NCBI RefSeq assembly: GCF_020217005.1
Contig: NZ_JAIWOI010000052.1
Location: 1-10,000 of the forward strand
Reading direction: 5' to 3'
Length of the DNA stretch: 10,000 nucleotides
Source: Rheinheimera sp.
GTDB lineage: Bacteria; Pseudomonadota; Gammaproteobacteria; Enterobacterales; Alteromonadaceae
Shown: one piece after another, positions 1-7,414 of the stretch
How positions within the stretch are numbered: position 1 is the first letter of the stretch
Layout of the letters: each line of letters opens with the position of its first letter
The notes under the pieces: model-generated
Told to the model about the DNA's origin: nothing
Databases searched by the model: none
The model's input: only the letters and a program-made list of their open reading frames with translations
Made by a program: the position numbers and the translations under genes

Positions 1-46
1 TAGCAGTTACTGTCGGCATTAACTTTCATTATCATAGCGCACTCTT

Positions 47-63
47 TTCGCGAGCGTCGCGAA
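47..63. repeat. Perfect inverted repeat upstream of sixA
   Basis: Seven-base arms TTCGCGA and TCGCGAA flank a GCG centre, 19 bases before the sixA ATG. It could form a compact GC-rich hairpin in a leader RNA or act as a dyad protein-binding site. No T-tract follows, so it is not a typical intrinsic terminator. The 82 bases before sixA show no convincing coding frame: frame 1 is open after a TAG at positions 1-3, but it has no start codon and no recognisable peptide. That TAG could be the stop of an upstream gene lying outside the window. Confidence 0.5.
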
Positions 64-82
64 GTTGTAACTGGTAGCAACG

Positions 83-574
83 ATGGTTAATTTGGTTATT
101 ATGCGGCACGGTGAAGCTGAACCGCAGTACTTAAGCGACAGTGAACGACAGTTAACAGCAGCAGGTCAGGCCGAAGTCAGTGAAATGGCAGAGTGGCTGC
201 ATCACCACTATAGTGCATTTGACCGGATTTTCTCCAGCCCTTATCGCAGGACACAGCAAACTGCCGCACTTTTGCTGCAAAAAGGCCTGTCGGCACAAGC
301 TGTTGAACTGAATACGGATCTGGTCCCTGAAGGCAATGCACAACTGGTTGTCGACTTTCTGGACCTGTTCTATGCAGAACATCCACAGGCCAAAATTTTA
401 CTGGTGTCGCATATGCCTCTGGTTAGCTTTTTAGTGGAAGCTTTTACCCGCAGTGGTCAGACACCTATTTTTGACACTGCTGGCGTGGCTTGCATTGATT
501 ACCATCAGCACAAAGGTATGTTACTGGAATACGCCTGTCCAAGTCTGTTAAGTTTAGTTAAATCAGTGTCATGA
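83..574 (+). CDS. sixA: Phosphohistidine phosphatase SixA
   Basis: This is a small single-domain histidine phosphatase of 163 residues, close to the 161 of E. coli SixA. The family removes phosphate from phosphohistidine; in E. coli the target is linked to the nitrogen phosphotransferase system and the HPt domain of ArcB. The catalytic RHG signature is at residues 8-10 (His9 nucleophile). The SSPYRRTQQT segment at 51-60 supplies phosphate-binding arginine, and the second active-site histidine is His110 in VSHMPLV. There is no signal peptide, so it should be cytosolic. The ATG at 83 puts the RHG motif in the expected place one residue later than in E. coli; the ribosome-binding site is weak (GGTAG). 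The gene converges on smrB with only six bases between stop codons, the same arrangement as in enterobacteria. The identification is secure; the substrate is known only by homology. Confidence 0.95.
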   Translation: MVNLVIMRHGEAEPQYLSDSERQLTAAGQAEVSEMAEWLHHHYSAFDRIFSSPYRRTQQTAALLLQKGLSAQAVELNTDLVPEGNAQLVVDFLDLFYAEHPQAKILLVSHMPLVSFLVEAFTRSGQTPIFDTAGVACIDYHQHKGMLLEYACPSLLSLVKSVS

Positions 575-580
575 GCTGAG

Positions 581-1117
581 TTAAATCGGCGTTTTAAGCA
601 ATATCAGCAAAGCGCCATCCCGGCCCCATTCAGTTGGGGCTGTATGAAAAGCTCTTACATTCGGATGCTGCACTAACCAATTAGGTACTCGTCTTGCGAG
701 GATCCCTAAGCCTTTGCCATGCACCACACAAGCACAGTTAAAGTGCTGCTGCTCACAATACGCTAATAAACCCGCCAGTTCAGTTTTGGCTTGTGGTTGT
801 GTTAAACCATGTAAATCCAAAATAACAGCAGGGCGAAACTCGCCGCGTTTTAATTGCCTGGCTAAGCCAGGGTCGTCCCCTGTTTGTACAAAGGACAAGG
901 TCTGACTGTCGCTGAAAAAACCTTCATACTGATCGGAAAAGTAAAACAAATGGCTATCTGGACTGCTATTTGTTAAAGTGGCGGCCATTCTGACCTTGCC
1001 GGGCTGGCGGGCAAAAGGTATCTTGTCCTGCTGCAAGGGGCGTGCGCCTGCTACCGAATCACGGAACAGCTGTTTTTCTTCATCAGGAAGATCTGGAACT
1101 GGTGGTTTTTTTTGCAT
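581..1117 (-). CDS. smrB: Ribosome rescue endonuclease SmrB (Smr domain)
   Basis: The 178-residue protein is collinear with E. coli SmrB (183 aa), which cleaves mRNA between collided ribosomes and so feeds stalled complexes to tmRNA rescue. The N-terminal part (about 1-95) carries the family's variable segment, including the YFSD and LKRGE stretches. The Smr domain occupies about 97-178, with DLHGLT at 101-106 and the HGKG turn at 133-136. E. coli has HGHG at that turn, so the second histidine is replaced by lysine while the first is kept. FHTAP at 157-161 matches E. coli FHQAP. The start codon on the minus strand is 36 bases from the divergent prmB start, so the two promoters must overlap or lie inside the genes. 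No clear Shine-Dalgarno sequence is visible. Confidence 0.93.
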   Translation of the reverse strand: MQKKPPVPDLPDEEKQLFRDSVAGARPLQQDKIPFARQPGKVRMAATLTNSSPDSHLFYFSDQYEGFFSDSQTLSFVQTGDDPGLARQLKRGEFRPAVILDLHGLTQPQAKTELAGLLAYCEQQHFNCACVVHGKGLGILARRVPNWLVQHPNVRAFHTAPTEWGRDGALLILLKTPI

Positions 1118-1152
1118 GCCCGAAGTCTAACCAATCACTAGAGTAAAACACA

Positions 1153-2100
1153 ATGACAGAGCATCAAAGCAGCCATCTGACTGCGGAAATTATCAACGAA
1201 GCCATCCGCCAGCTGCATTCTATCCATGACTGGTTACGCTGGTCTGTCAGTCAGTTTAATAAAGCCCATATTTATTTTGGTCATGGCACAGACAATCCGT
1301 GGGATGAAGCTGCCTTGTTACTTGCACACAGTCTGGACATCGCACGTATTACAGAAAACCTGTTGCCACTGCGCGTGACTAGCTCCGAAGCTCAAGTATT
1401 TTGTGACCTGTTATTGCAACGCATTGAACAGCGTATTCCAGCCGCTTATTTAACCCAGCAGGCTTTTTTCTGTGGTTTGAGTTTTTACGTGGATGAGCGG
1501 GTATTAGTGCCGCGTTCCCCTATAGGCGAGCTGATTAGTCGCAGTTTCGAACCTTGGTTTAAGGAACATGAACCGGCCCGTATTTTAGATTTATGCACAG
1601 GCTCAGGCTGTATTGCTATTGCTTGTGCCAAACAGTTTCCAAATGCCGAAGTGGACGCCTTGGATATCAGCGAAGATGCGCTGGATGTGGCGATTTTTAA
1701 CATCGAACAGCATGAGCTGGAACACCAGGTGTTTCCAATGTTATCAGACGGTTATGATGCCATTACCGGCCAAACCTATGATTTGATTGTGACCAATCCA
1801 CCGTACGTCGACGCTGAGGACATGGCGGATTTGCCAGAGGAATACCACCATGAGCCAGAATTAGGATTAGCCTCTGGCCAGGATGGTTTAGCGCTGACAC
1901 GCCGTATTTTGGCGCAAGCTGCAGAGCATTTAAACGACGGAGGCTGGCTGATTTGTGAAGTAGGAAACAGCATGGTCGCGCTGCAAGAGCTGTATCCGGA
2001 TCTGCCATTGCAATGGCTGGAATTTGAGCGCGGTGGCTTAGGTGTGTTTGCTATCAGCAAAGCAGATTTGGTGAAACATCAGCACAGTTTCAACGCATAG
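1153..2100 (+). CDS. prmB: Ribosomal protein uL3 N5-glutamine methyltransferase PrmB
   Basis: This is an S-adenosylmethionine-dependent methyltransferase of 315 residues that modifies a glutamine of ribosomal protein L3 (uL3) during 50S assembly. The helical N-terminal recognition domain covers about 10-115. [13 protein letters not shown] at 116-128 is the PrmB version of the HemK/PrmC family stretch. The SAM-binding motif [12 protein letters not shown] is at 146-157, the acidic DALDIS at 168-173, and the catalytic NPPY at 215-218, which holds the substrate amide. [10 protein letters not shown] together with the neighbours smrB and aroC separates it from PrmC, which methylates release factors and usually sits beside prfA. 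aroC starts 49 bases downstream on the same strand, so co-transcription is possible, although a separate aroC promoter may exist. Confidence 0.95.
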   Translation: MTEHQSSHLTAEIINEAIRQLHSIHDWLRWSVSQFNKAHIYFGHGTDNPWDEAALLLAHSLDIARITENLLPLRVTSSEAQVFCDLLLQRIEQRIPAAYLTQQAFFCGLSFYVDERVLVPRSPIGELISRSFEPWFKEHEPARILDLCTGSGCIAIACAKQFPNAEVDALDISEDALDVAIFNIEQHELEHQVFPMLSDGYDAITGQTYDLIVTNPPYVDAEDMADLPEEYHHEPELGLASGQDGLALTRRILAQAAEHLNDGGWLICEVGNSMVALQELYPDLPLQWLEFERGGLGVFAISKADLVKHQHSFNA

Positions 2101-2129
2101 TTTACGAAGTTAATCTACAGAAATATATA
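2101..2129 (+). promoter_or_regulatory. Possible aroC promoter
   Basis: TTTACG (2101-2106) and TATATA (2124-2129) are separated by 17 bases in the AT-rich gap between prmB and aroC, each matching four or five bases of the sigma-70 consensus. This would give aroC a transcript of its own besides any read-through from prmB. It is a sequence match only. Confidence 0.3.
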
Positions 2130-2149
2130 AAGAAATGCAGGGGTGAAAG

Positions 2150-3247
2150 ATGTCGGGTAATTCTATAGGCCAACTGTTTAAAGTGACCACCTTTGGTGAA
2201 AGCCATGGCCCCGCCATTGGTGGCATAGTGGATGGTTTGCCGCCCGGCTTAAAGCTCGACCTGGAACAGATCCAACACGAACTGGACAGACGTAAACCAG
2301 GTACCTCTCGCTACACCACAGCGCGCCGGGAAGATGACATAGTAAAAATTTTATCCGGCGTATTTGAAGGCGTGAGTACTGGTGCTTCCATAGGTTTGTT
2401 AATTGAAAATACCGATCAGCGCTCACAGGATTATTCAGCTATTAAAGACTTGTTTCGCCCAGGTCATGCGGATTACACCTACTGGCACAAATTTGGTATT
2501 CGGGATTACCGTGGTGGTGGTCGTTCATCGGCCCGTGAAACTGCGGTCCGTGTTGCCGCTGGTGCCATTGCCAAGCAGTACTTAAAAGCCAGGTTTGGTA
2601 TCGAAATTCGTGGTTATCTGGCGCAGCTTGGCCCAATCAAAGCGCAAAAGCTGGACTGGGAACAAGTGGAACAAAATGCCTTTTTCTGCCCTGATGCGGA
2701 TGTGCTGGAGCAGTTAGATGAGTATATGCGTCAATTGAAAAAAGACGGTGACTCAGTGGGGGCCCGTATTAATGTAGTAGCGTCCAATGTGCCTGTCGGC
2801 TGGGGTGAGCCTGTGTTTGACCGTATTGATGCTGATATAGCCCATGCCATGATGAGTATCAATGCGGTGAAAGCTGTTGAAATTGGCGATGGTTTTGCCG
2901 TCGTAGAACAGCGCGGATCGACCCATCGCGATGAGCTGCGTTTAACTGGCTTTAGCGCGAATCATGCCGGTGGCACCTTAGGCGGTATCACTTCAGGTCA
3001 GGATATTAACGTCAGTATTGCGTTAAAACCTACGTCCAGTATCAGCATTGCGGGTAAAACTATTACCACCAATGGTGAAGAAACAGAGATGATCACCAAA
3101 GGTCGCCACGACCCTTGTGTCGGTATTCGGGCTGTGCCTATAGCTGAAGCTATGCTGGCGATAGTGCTGATGGATCATTTCCTGCGACACAGAGCACAAA
3201 ATGCCGATGTAGTTGTGACAACACCAGATATAGCAAGGCAGCCTTAA
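2150..3247 (+). CDS. aroC: Chorismate synthase
   Basis: The enzyme converts 5-enolpyruvylshikimate 3-phosphate to chorismate, the last step of the shikimate pathway, and needs reduced FMN. Its 365 residues fit the bacterial family, and all three signatures are visible: GESHG at 16-20 followed by [21 protein letters not shown] at 121-131, and RHDPC at 319-323 leading into [12 protein letters not shown]. The conserved His19 is present, and so is the His in NHAGG at 271-275. The start is well supported by a strong ribosome-binding site, AGGGGTGA, just upstream. The protein has no flavin-reductase domain, so it is the monofunctional type that depends on cellular reduced flavin. A rho-independent terminator lies 18 bases after the stop. 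Confidence 0.98.
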   Translation: MSGNSIGQLFKVTTFGESHGPAIGGIVDGLPPGLKLDLEQIQHELDRRKPGTSRYTTARREDDIVKILSGVFEGVSTGASIGLLIENTDQRSQDYSAIKDLFRPGHADYTYWHKFGIRDYRGGGRSSARETAVRVAAGAIAKQYLKARFGIEIRGYLAQLGPIKAQKLDWEQVEQNAFFCPDADVLEQLDEYMRQLKKDGDSVGARINVVASNVPVGWGEPVFDRIDADIAHAMMSINAVKAVEIGDGFAVVEQRGSTHRDELRLTGFSANHAGGTLGGITSGQDINVSIALKPTSSISIAGKTITTNGEETEMITKGRHDPCVGIRAVPIAEAMLAIVLMDHFLRHRAQNADVVVTTPDIARQP

Positions 3248-3265
3248 CACTTTAAGGTAAAATAC

Positions 3266-3295
3266 AAACGTCGCTTTATGCGGCGTTTTGTTTTT
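3266..3295 (+). terminator. Rho-independent terminator after aroC
   Basis: A nine-pair stem (arms 3266-3274 and 3280-3288, one G-U pair, loop TTTAT) runs directly into the T-rich tract TTTTGTTTTT. It ends the aroC transcript and separates it from the transporter gene. The ATG at 3278 lies in its loop and right arm, which argues against that codon as the start of the next gene. Confidence 0.85.
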
Positions 3296-3337
3296 CTCTG
3301 CGGCCACTGTGCTGTTTATTTTTGTAGTGGAAATCTG

Positions 3338-4501
3338 ATGAATCTAACCACCACCAAAGCGTTGGGACTTGCGTACTTCTCTTATTTTGCCGTCTTGGGT
3401 ATTTTTGTTCCTTATTTACCAATGTTTCTCGATGGCCGAGGTTTCAATTCACATGACATAGGCTTATTACTGGCAATAGTCACAACCAGCCGCATCATTG
3501 GTCCCAGTCTTTGGGCTATGGTGGTGGAGCGTAAAGGCGATCCTATTAGTGTGATGCGTTTTGGTGCTGTGCTGGCATCTATTGGCTGGTTAAGTAGCTA
3601 TGTTGATTTTGGTTATTGGCCATTGGTGTTGGGACTAGGTTTATTCAGTTTGTTCTGGACTGCGATTTTGCCGCAACTTGAAGTTAGTGCCTTTTATTAT
3701 CTGAACAACGACAGCACAATCTATGGCCGGGTCCGTAGTTTTGGCAGTGTAGGCTATATAGTGGTTGTGATGCTGGGTGGATTGTTGTTGCAGTATTTTG
3801 GTTCAGAGTTCTTGCCGTGGGGCGCTACTGTGTTTCTGGCTCTGCTGCTTGGTACTTTGTTTTTATTGCCTTCTTTTACTTTAAAAAATACCGAAGGGCA
3901 GCAGTCTATTCGTTTTCGCACCTTGTTTAAGCATCCGGTGTTTTTACGCTTTATGGCCGCAACTTTTTTAATGCAAATCAGCTTTGCGCCTTTTTATGGT
4001 TTCTTTATTTTGTATTGCCGTGACTTGGGCTACAGCGGTTTCACCTCGGGATTGATGATAGCGCTGGCTGTACTGGCGGAGATTGTCGCGTTTTTTTACG
4101 CGGGCAAGGTGTTACGCCGTTTTAGCTATCGTGTGCTGTTGACCTTTTGTTATGGCATCACTATTGTGCGCTGGCTGATTGTGGCTTATCTGGCACAGCA
4201 CTGGTACTGGCTGGCTTTTAGTATGCTATTCCATGCCGCCAGTTTTGCGTTGGCACACAGCTGCGCTATGCAGTTTATTCAAAGTTTTTTTGCACCAGCT
4301 CAGCGCAGCCGGGGTCAGGCTTTATATGCCGGTGTGGTCTACGGCGGTGGTGGAGCTATTGGGGCTTACTGTGCTGGCGTGTTATGGGCGGACGGTCCTG
4401 GCTCGACCTTAACTTTTGTCAGTGCTGCAGTGGCCTCTTTGGCTGCCACGCTCATGGCTTTTTCTTTGCCTGATACTTTAGGGCAGCAGCAAAAGCTCTA
4501 A
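3338..4501 (+). CDS. MFS transporter, HcaT-like (MFS_1_like family)
   Basis: This is an inner-membrane major facilitator superfamily permease of 387 residues with about twelve hydrophobic segments, the first near 8-30 and the last near 356-376. It aligns by eye with E. coli HcaT, a putative 3-phenylpropionate transporter. Shared points are an N-terminal LAYFSYF stretch, IYGRVRSFGSVGY at 128-140 (HcaT has DYGKVRLWGSVAF), PFYGFF at 218-223, and VRW near 277-279. The frame is open back to an ATG at 3278, but that codon lies inside the aroC terminator and would add a non-homologous segment. The ATG at 3338, preceded by GTGGA, gives a normal N-terminus. No aromatic-catabolism genes are nearby, so the substrate cannot be named; in this context sugar or acid export is as possible as phenylpropionate uptake. 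Confidence 0.85.
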   Translation: MNLTTTKALGLAYFSYFAVLGIFVPYLPMFLDGRGFNSHDIGLLLAIVTTSRIIGPSLWAMVVERKGDPISVMRFGAVLASIGWLSSYVDFGYWPLVLGLGLFSLFWTAILPQLEVSAFYYLNNDSTIYGRVRSFGSVGYIVVVMLGGLLLQYFGSEFLPWGATVFLALLLGTLFLLPSFTLKNTEGQQSIRFRTLFKHPVFLRFMAATFLMQISFAPFYGFFILYCRDLGYSGFTSGLMIALAVLAEIVAFFYAGKVLRRFSYRVLLTFCYGITIVRWLIVAYLAQHWYWLAFSMLFHAASFALAHSCAMQFIQSFFAPAQRSRGQALYAGVVYGGGGAIGAYCAGVLWADGPGSTLTFVSAAVASLAATLMAFSLPDTLGQQQKL

Positions 4502-4508
4502 GTCTGGC

Positions 4509-4537
4509 TGGGCATGGAGCTGGTAAAAGGCTACAAT
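4509..4537 (+). promoter_or_regulatory. Possible promoter of the ATP-NAD kinase-yfcL pair
   Basis: TGGGCA (4509-4514, four of six consensus bases) and TACAAT (4532-4537, five of six) are 17 bases apart and lie just after the transporter stop. The predicted transcript would begin near 4544, upstream of a GTG start at 4569. The in-frame ATG at 4536 would then fall inside the -10 box. Confidence 0.4.
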
Positions 4538-4568
4538 GCTGCGTTTTTTTTACGCTGTAGAGGCTAGT

Positions 4569-5693
4569 GTGAGCAGTCTGTTTCGTTTAGGTTTAATAAT
4601 CAATCCGGTAGCCGGAGTGGGCGGCGCCGTGGCGCTTAAGGGCAGCGACGGCGTGGTAGAACAAGCACTTGCTTTAGGTGCAGTGCCTCAGGCGCAACAT
4701 AAAACTGCTTTAGCCTTAGAGCAATTACTGCCTCTGAAAGATCAGCTGCAGATCCTGACTGTTGCCGGTGCTATGGGCGCTGATTTACTGGCGTCTTTAG
4801 GTTTTCACTTCCAGATTTGTTATACGCCTGCATCCAGCCACACTTCTGCCGAAGATACAGAACGGGCCGCTACTACTATTGCAGAGCAAGGCGTTGACTT
4901 GTTGTTATTTGCCGGAGGCGATGGTACCGCGCGCAACATCTGTGCTGCGGTCGGAGAGCGCTCAACTGTACTCGGTGTGCCGGCTGGTTGTAAAATTCAC
5001 TCTGGAGTCTATGCCATCAGCCCCTCTGCTGCAGGTAAAGTCATAGCCCAGTTGGTCAAAGGCGAGTTAGTCACTTTAACTGAAGCTGCTGTGATGGATA
5101 TAGACGAAACCGCTTTTCGCCAAGGCATAGTTAGAGCCAAACGTTTTGGTGAAATGCGAATTCCTGCGGAGCTTCGATATATCCAAAGCGTAAAAAACGG
5201 CGGTAAAGAATCCGAAGAACTGGTACTGGATGATTTAGCAGCCTATATCGCCAGCAGCATGGAAGATGATGTGCGTTATGTGATGGGTTCAGGTTCCACT
5301 GTTGCTGCCGTAATGAAAGAGCTCGGCCTGCCTAATACTTTGTTAGGTGTGGATGTGGTGGAAAATGGCGAACTGATCGCCAGCGATGTCACAGCCGCAG
5401 AACTGCTGACTCTGGTGCAGGATTATCCGAGCAAACTGGTGATCACTTTAATAGGAGGCCAGGGTCATGTGTTTGGCCGCGGCAATCAACAATTAAGCCC
5501 TGCTGTAATTCGCGCTGTAGGCCGCGCTAATATTTGCTTAGTGGCGACTAAAACAAAATTACAGCAGCTGGCAGGCCGGCCTTTATTGGCCGATACCGGC
5601 GATGTTAGCCTTGATCAGCAATTGCAGGGTTTGATCCCTGTGCTGGTGGGTTACAATGATTATGTGATGTACAGACTAGGTCTGGAGGAGTAA
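4569..5693 (+). CDS. ATP-NAD kinase family protein (COG3199 type)
   Basis: This is a predicted cytosolic kinase-fold protein of 374 residues from the GTG start. From that start, INPVAGVGG at 11-19 opens the Rossmann-like domain and AGGDGTARN at 115-123 is the NAD-kinase/diacylglycerol-kinase GGDGT nucleotide motif. VPAGCKIHSGVY follows at 137-148. The C-terminal half carries GSGST at 240-244 and LIGGQGHVFGRGN at 294-306, typical of the COG3199 branch rather than the housekeeping NAD kinase NadK. COG3199 is described as a predicted polyphosphate- or ATP-dependent NAD kinase and is also related to AcoX; the true substrate is not established. GTG 4569 is preferred over ATG 4536 because AGAGG sits just before it and homology begins right after it. 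The end of the gene carries the ribosome-binding site of yfcL. Confidence 0.8.
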   Translation: MSSLFRLGLIINPVAGVGGAVALKGSDGVVEQALALGAVPQAQHKTALALEQLLPLKDQLQILTVAGAMGADLLASLGFHFQICYTPASSHTSAEDTERAATTIAEQGVDLLLFAGGDGTARNICAAVGERSTVLGVPAGCKIHSGVYAISPSAAGKVIAQLVKGELVTLTEAAVMDIDETAFRQGIVRAKRFGEMRIPAELRYIQSVKNGGKESEELVLDDLAAYIASSMEDDVRYVMGSGSTVAAVMKELGLPNTLLGVDVVENGELIASDVTAAELLTLVQDYPSKLVITLIGGQGHVFGRGNQQLSPAVIRAVGRANICLVATKTKLQQLAGRPLLADTGDVSLDQQLQGLIPVLVGYNDYVMYRLGLEE

Positions 5694-5695
5694 AA

Positions 5696-5974
5696 ATGCA
5701 GGATATTCAGGCCTATATTCAGCAGGTTGCCCGGTTTTTAGATGAAATGGTGCAACATGCCAGTGATGATGAATTATTTGCCGGTGGTTATTTGCGGGGC
5801 CACTTTGATTTAGCTGTAGGCCGTTTAGAGCTGACAGAACAGCCATTTGAACACGCTGAACTCACTGGTTCTGTGCAGCAAAGTCTGGAATTGGCTATTG
5901 CCGGTGGTGAGCTCACCGAACAAGACCAACACCTTGTGTTAGGTTTATGGCAGCAACTACAACAACTTTCGTGA
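5696..5974 (+). CDS. yfcL: YfcL family protein
   Basis: The 92-residue protein has the same length as E. coli YfcL and shares its core almost exactly: HASDDELFAGGYLRGH at 21-36, then QQSLELAIAGGEL at 61-73 and a DQ.LV.. LW motif near the end. No biochemical function is established for the family. The sequence looks like a small soluble helical protein without signal peptide or membrane segment. GGAGGAG, a near-perfect ribosome-binding site, lies in the last codons of the kinase gene, and only two bases separate that stop from this start. Translational coupling is therefore very likely, and the two products are probably made in fixed proportion. In E. coli yfcL sits a few genes downstream of aroC, so the location is syntenic. 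Confidence 0.93.
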   Translation: MQDIQAYIQQVARFLDEMVQHASDDELFAGGYLRGHFDLAVGRLELTEQPFEHAELTGSVQQSLELAIAGGELTEQDQHLVLGLWQQLQQLS

Positions 5975-5975
5975 T

Positions 5976-5990
5976 CTGATGATGCATCAG
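5976..5990. repeat. Short inverted repeat after yfcL
   Basis: CTGATG and CATCAG flank a three-base ATG centre, beginning one base after the yfcL stop. No T-tract follows, so it is not a standard intrinsic terminator. It may be a weak attenuating hairpin or a dyad binding site in front of fklB. Confidence 0.4.
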
Positions 5991-6023
5991 GTTGAAACTG
6001 AAGCCGAATTTGATTTGCGCTTC

Positions 6024-6029
6024 TATAAC
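6024..6029 (+). promoter_or_regulatory. Possible -10 box for fklB
   Basis: TATAAC matches five of six consensus bases and lies 32 bases before the fklB ATG. No good -35 box stands at the usual distance; the nearest candidate, TTGAAA at 5992-5997, is too far at 26 bases. The call rests on the -10 alone. Confidence 0.25.
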
Positions 6030-6061
6030 GCGCTTTGTGCGCCAAACTACAAGTGAACTTT

Positions 6062-6682
6062 ATGTCTACTAAATTTACCAGCTTAGAGCAACACGCCAGT
6101 TATGGCATAGGTCTGCAAATGGGTCAGCAACTGGCTGATAATCCGTTTGACGGTTTAGATATTCTGGCGGTTGCAGCAGGTTTAGCAGCTGCTTTCCAGG
6201 GCGACGAGCCGGAAGTATCAGAACAACAAATTGGTGCTGCCTTCCAGGTGATCAGCCAGCGCATGCAGCAACAACAGGAAGAGCAAGCCAAAGCTTTAGC
6301 TGGTGCTGGTGAAGCTTACCTGGCGGAAAATGCCAAGAAACCAGGCGTCACTGTAACTGCCTCTGGTTTACAGTACGAAGTATTAGTGCAAGGTGAAGGC
6401 GAGAAGCCAACTAAAGCTTCTACAGTGCGTACGCACTACCACGGCACTCTGATTGACGGTACTGTGTTTGACAGCTCCTATGACCGTGGTCAGCCTGCTG
6501 AATTCCCTGTTTCTGGCGTGATCGCTGGCTGGACTGAAGCACTGCAATTAATGCCTGTTGGCACCAAGTTACGTTTAACTATCCCACATAACCTGGCTTA
6601 TGGTGAGCGCGGCGCTGGTGGCAAAATTGCACCATTCAGCACTTTAGTATTTGACGTAGAACTGTTAGCTATAGTTGGCTAA
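6062..6682 (+). CDS. fklB: FKBP-type peptidyl-prolyl cis-trans isomerase FklB
   Basis: The 206-residue protein has exactly the length of E. coli FklB (FKBP22), a dimeric cytosolic prolyl isomerase that aids protein folding. The N-terminal dimerisation domain spans about 5-95, beginning with the diagnostic ASYGIGLQMGQQL at 12-24 and ending in a glutamine-rich helix (QQQEEQ). The FKBP domain covers about 102-205. Active-site pocket residues are visible in GTVFDSS (133-139), VIAGW (153-157), LAYGERG (178-184) and PFSTLVF (191-197). There is no signal peptide, which separates it from the periplasmic FkpA. The frame continues upstream to a TTG at 6035, but ATG 6062 reproduces the family N-terminus and is preceded by AAGTGA. 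The gene ends at a terminator shared with the opposing dsbB. Confidence 0.95.
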   Translation: MSTKFTSLEQHASYGIGLQMGQQLADNPFDGLDILAVAAGLAAAFQGDEPEVSEQQIGAAFQVISQRMQQQQEEQAKALAGAGEAYLAENAKKPGVTVTASGLQYEVLVQGEGEKPTKASTVRTHYHGTLIDGTVFDSSYDRGQPAEFPVSGVIAGWTEALQLMPVGTKLRLTIPHNLAYGERGAGGKIAPFSTLVFDVELLAIVG

Positions 6683-6696
6683 TCTGTTGTTTTGAT

Positions 6697-6729
6697 AAAG
6701 AAAAAGGAGCCTTCGGCTCCTTTTTCTTT
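6697..6729. terminator. Bidirectional rho-independent terminator, fklB/dsbB
   Basis: A perfect 15-pair inverted repeat (arms 6697-6711 and 6715-6729, loop TTC) has a GGAGCC core flanked by A-rich and T-rich arms. Each strand therefore shows a GC stem followed by a T-rich run. It lies between the convergent stop codons of fklB and dsbB, and should end both transcripts. Confidence 0.92.
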
Positions 6730-6740
6730 TTAGGTTGAAT

Positions 6741-7274
6741 TTAGTCGTATGGGTTGTACTTTTTCTTTTTAAACTGGCTGAAGATTAACGTCAGAGCCAG
6801 CAGGCTATAGACCACAAAAATCACGCGAGTCCATACAGGCATTGACAGGTCCATAAAACGCCAGGCTATATCACCACACATCCCCGTTGGGTTAAATACT
6901 TCCGGAAACCATTTGTCTAAAGGTAATCCAAGTGGAAACTCCGGGAACAAACTGCAGGTGTATAAACCACCGGATTGTACCAACTCTTCTACACCTACGT
7001 GTTCATGAGTGATCATTAATCCCCATACAGAACTTGCAGTAAAACCAAGCAAAGCAGTCCAGCGCAACAAAGCATTTGTTGGTGAAACTAAGGGAATCAA
7101 GGCCGCCAGCAGTACACCGGCTAATGCAGCTCTGGCGTAAACACACAGCATGCAGGGTTGCAAATTCATCTGATATTGAAAATACAACGCCAGACCTAAC
7201 AACACAGCGGCCGACAAAGCTAATACAAGCCACGCCGATCGTTGTTTTGACCATTTTGCCAGACTGGATAACAT
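6741..7274 (-). CDS. dsbB: Disulfide bond formation protein DsbB
   Basis: This is an inner-membrane quinone reductase that reoxidises DsbA, passing electrons to ubiquinone and keeping periplasmic disulfide formation running. The 177 residues match the E. coli length (176). Four membrane segments are visible at about 13-31, 46-63, 69-87 and 148-166. All four essential cysteines are present: the CMLC pair at 41 and 44 in the first periplasmic loop, and Cys107 and Cys133 in the second. Arg48, four residues after the CxxC and required for quinone interaction in E. coli, is also kept. AAGGGA stands upstream of the ATG as ribosome-binding site. The gene diverges from fadR. In E. coli nhaB separates these two genes, but here they are direct neighbours. 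Confidence 0.96.
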   Translation of the reverse strand: MLSSLAKWSKQRSAWLVLALSAAVLLGLALYFQYQMNLQPCMLCVYARAALAGVLLAALIPLVSPTNALLRWTALLGFTASSVWGLMITHEHVGVEELVQSGGLYTCSLFPEFPLGLPLDKWFPEVFNPTGMCGDIAWRFMDLSMPVWTRVIFVVYSLLALTLIFSQFKKKKYNPYD

Positions 7275-7381
7275 TCGGATCCCTTTGTTTGATAAAACAA
7301 AACTATAAGTTGGTCAATCTAAGGCAAAAATCAAGGAAAGACAACCCAATGCTCGTCGAACAGCTATTTTTAATCCATAGC

Positions 7382-7409
7382 TTGTTAACTGCTTTGTCTC
7401 TGGTACAAT
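7382..7409 (+). promoter_or_regulatory. Probable fadR promoter
   Basis: TTGTTA (7382-7387) and an extended -10 element, TGG followed by TACAAT (7404-7409), are 16 bases apart upstream of fadR. A second perfect -10 hexamer TATAAT at 7430-7435 lacks a good -35. The first pair is preferred because of the TGn extension and because a FadR-like operator covers its -10. Confidence 0.45.
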
Positions 7410-7414
7410 CAGTG
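7398..7414. promoter_or_regulatory. Candidate FadR operator
   Basis: CTCTGGTACAATCAGTG resembles known FadR sites. Against the E. coli fadB operator as I recall it (ATCTGGTACGACCAGAT), 12 of 17 positions agree, including the CTGGTAC half and the CAG of the other half. It overlaps the TACAAT -10 box of the probable fadR promoter, a position suited to repression. Autoregulation is an inference. Confidence 0.5.

Noticed and set aside
69..85. CTGGTA half-site before sixA as a FadR operator
   Set aside because: Only one half matches; the other half of the dyad is absent.
3304..3330. CCACT/AGTGG hairpin that could hide the transporter ribosome-binding site
   Set aside because: The stem is only five pairs with a 17-base loop, too weak to claim as a regulatory structure.
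3278..3337. N-terminal extension of the MFS transporter from ATG 3278
   Set aside because: The codon lies in the aroC terminator stem-loop, and the added 20 residues do not match the family; ATG 3338 has a better upstream site.
4536..4568. N-terminal extension of the ATP-NAD kinase gene from ATG 4536
   Set aside because: This ATG overlaps a probable -10 box, and GTG 4569 has AGAGG ahead of it with homology starting immediately after.
6035..6061. TTG start nine codons upstream of fklB
   Set aside because: ATG 6062 reproduces the E. coli FklB N-terminus and length exactly.
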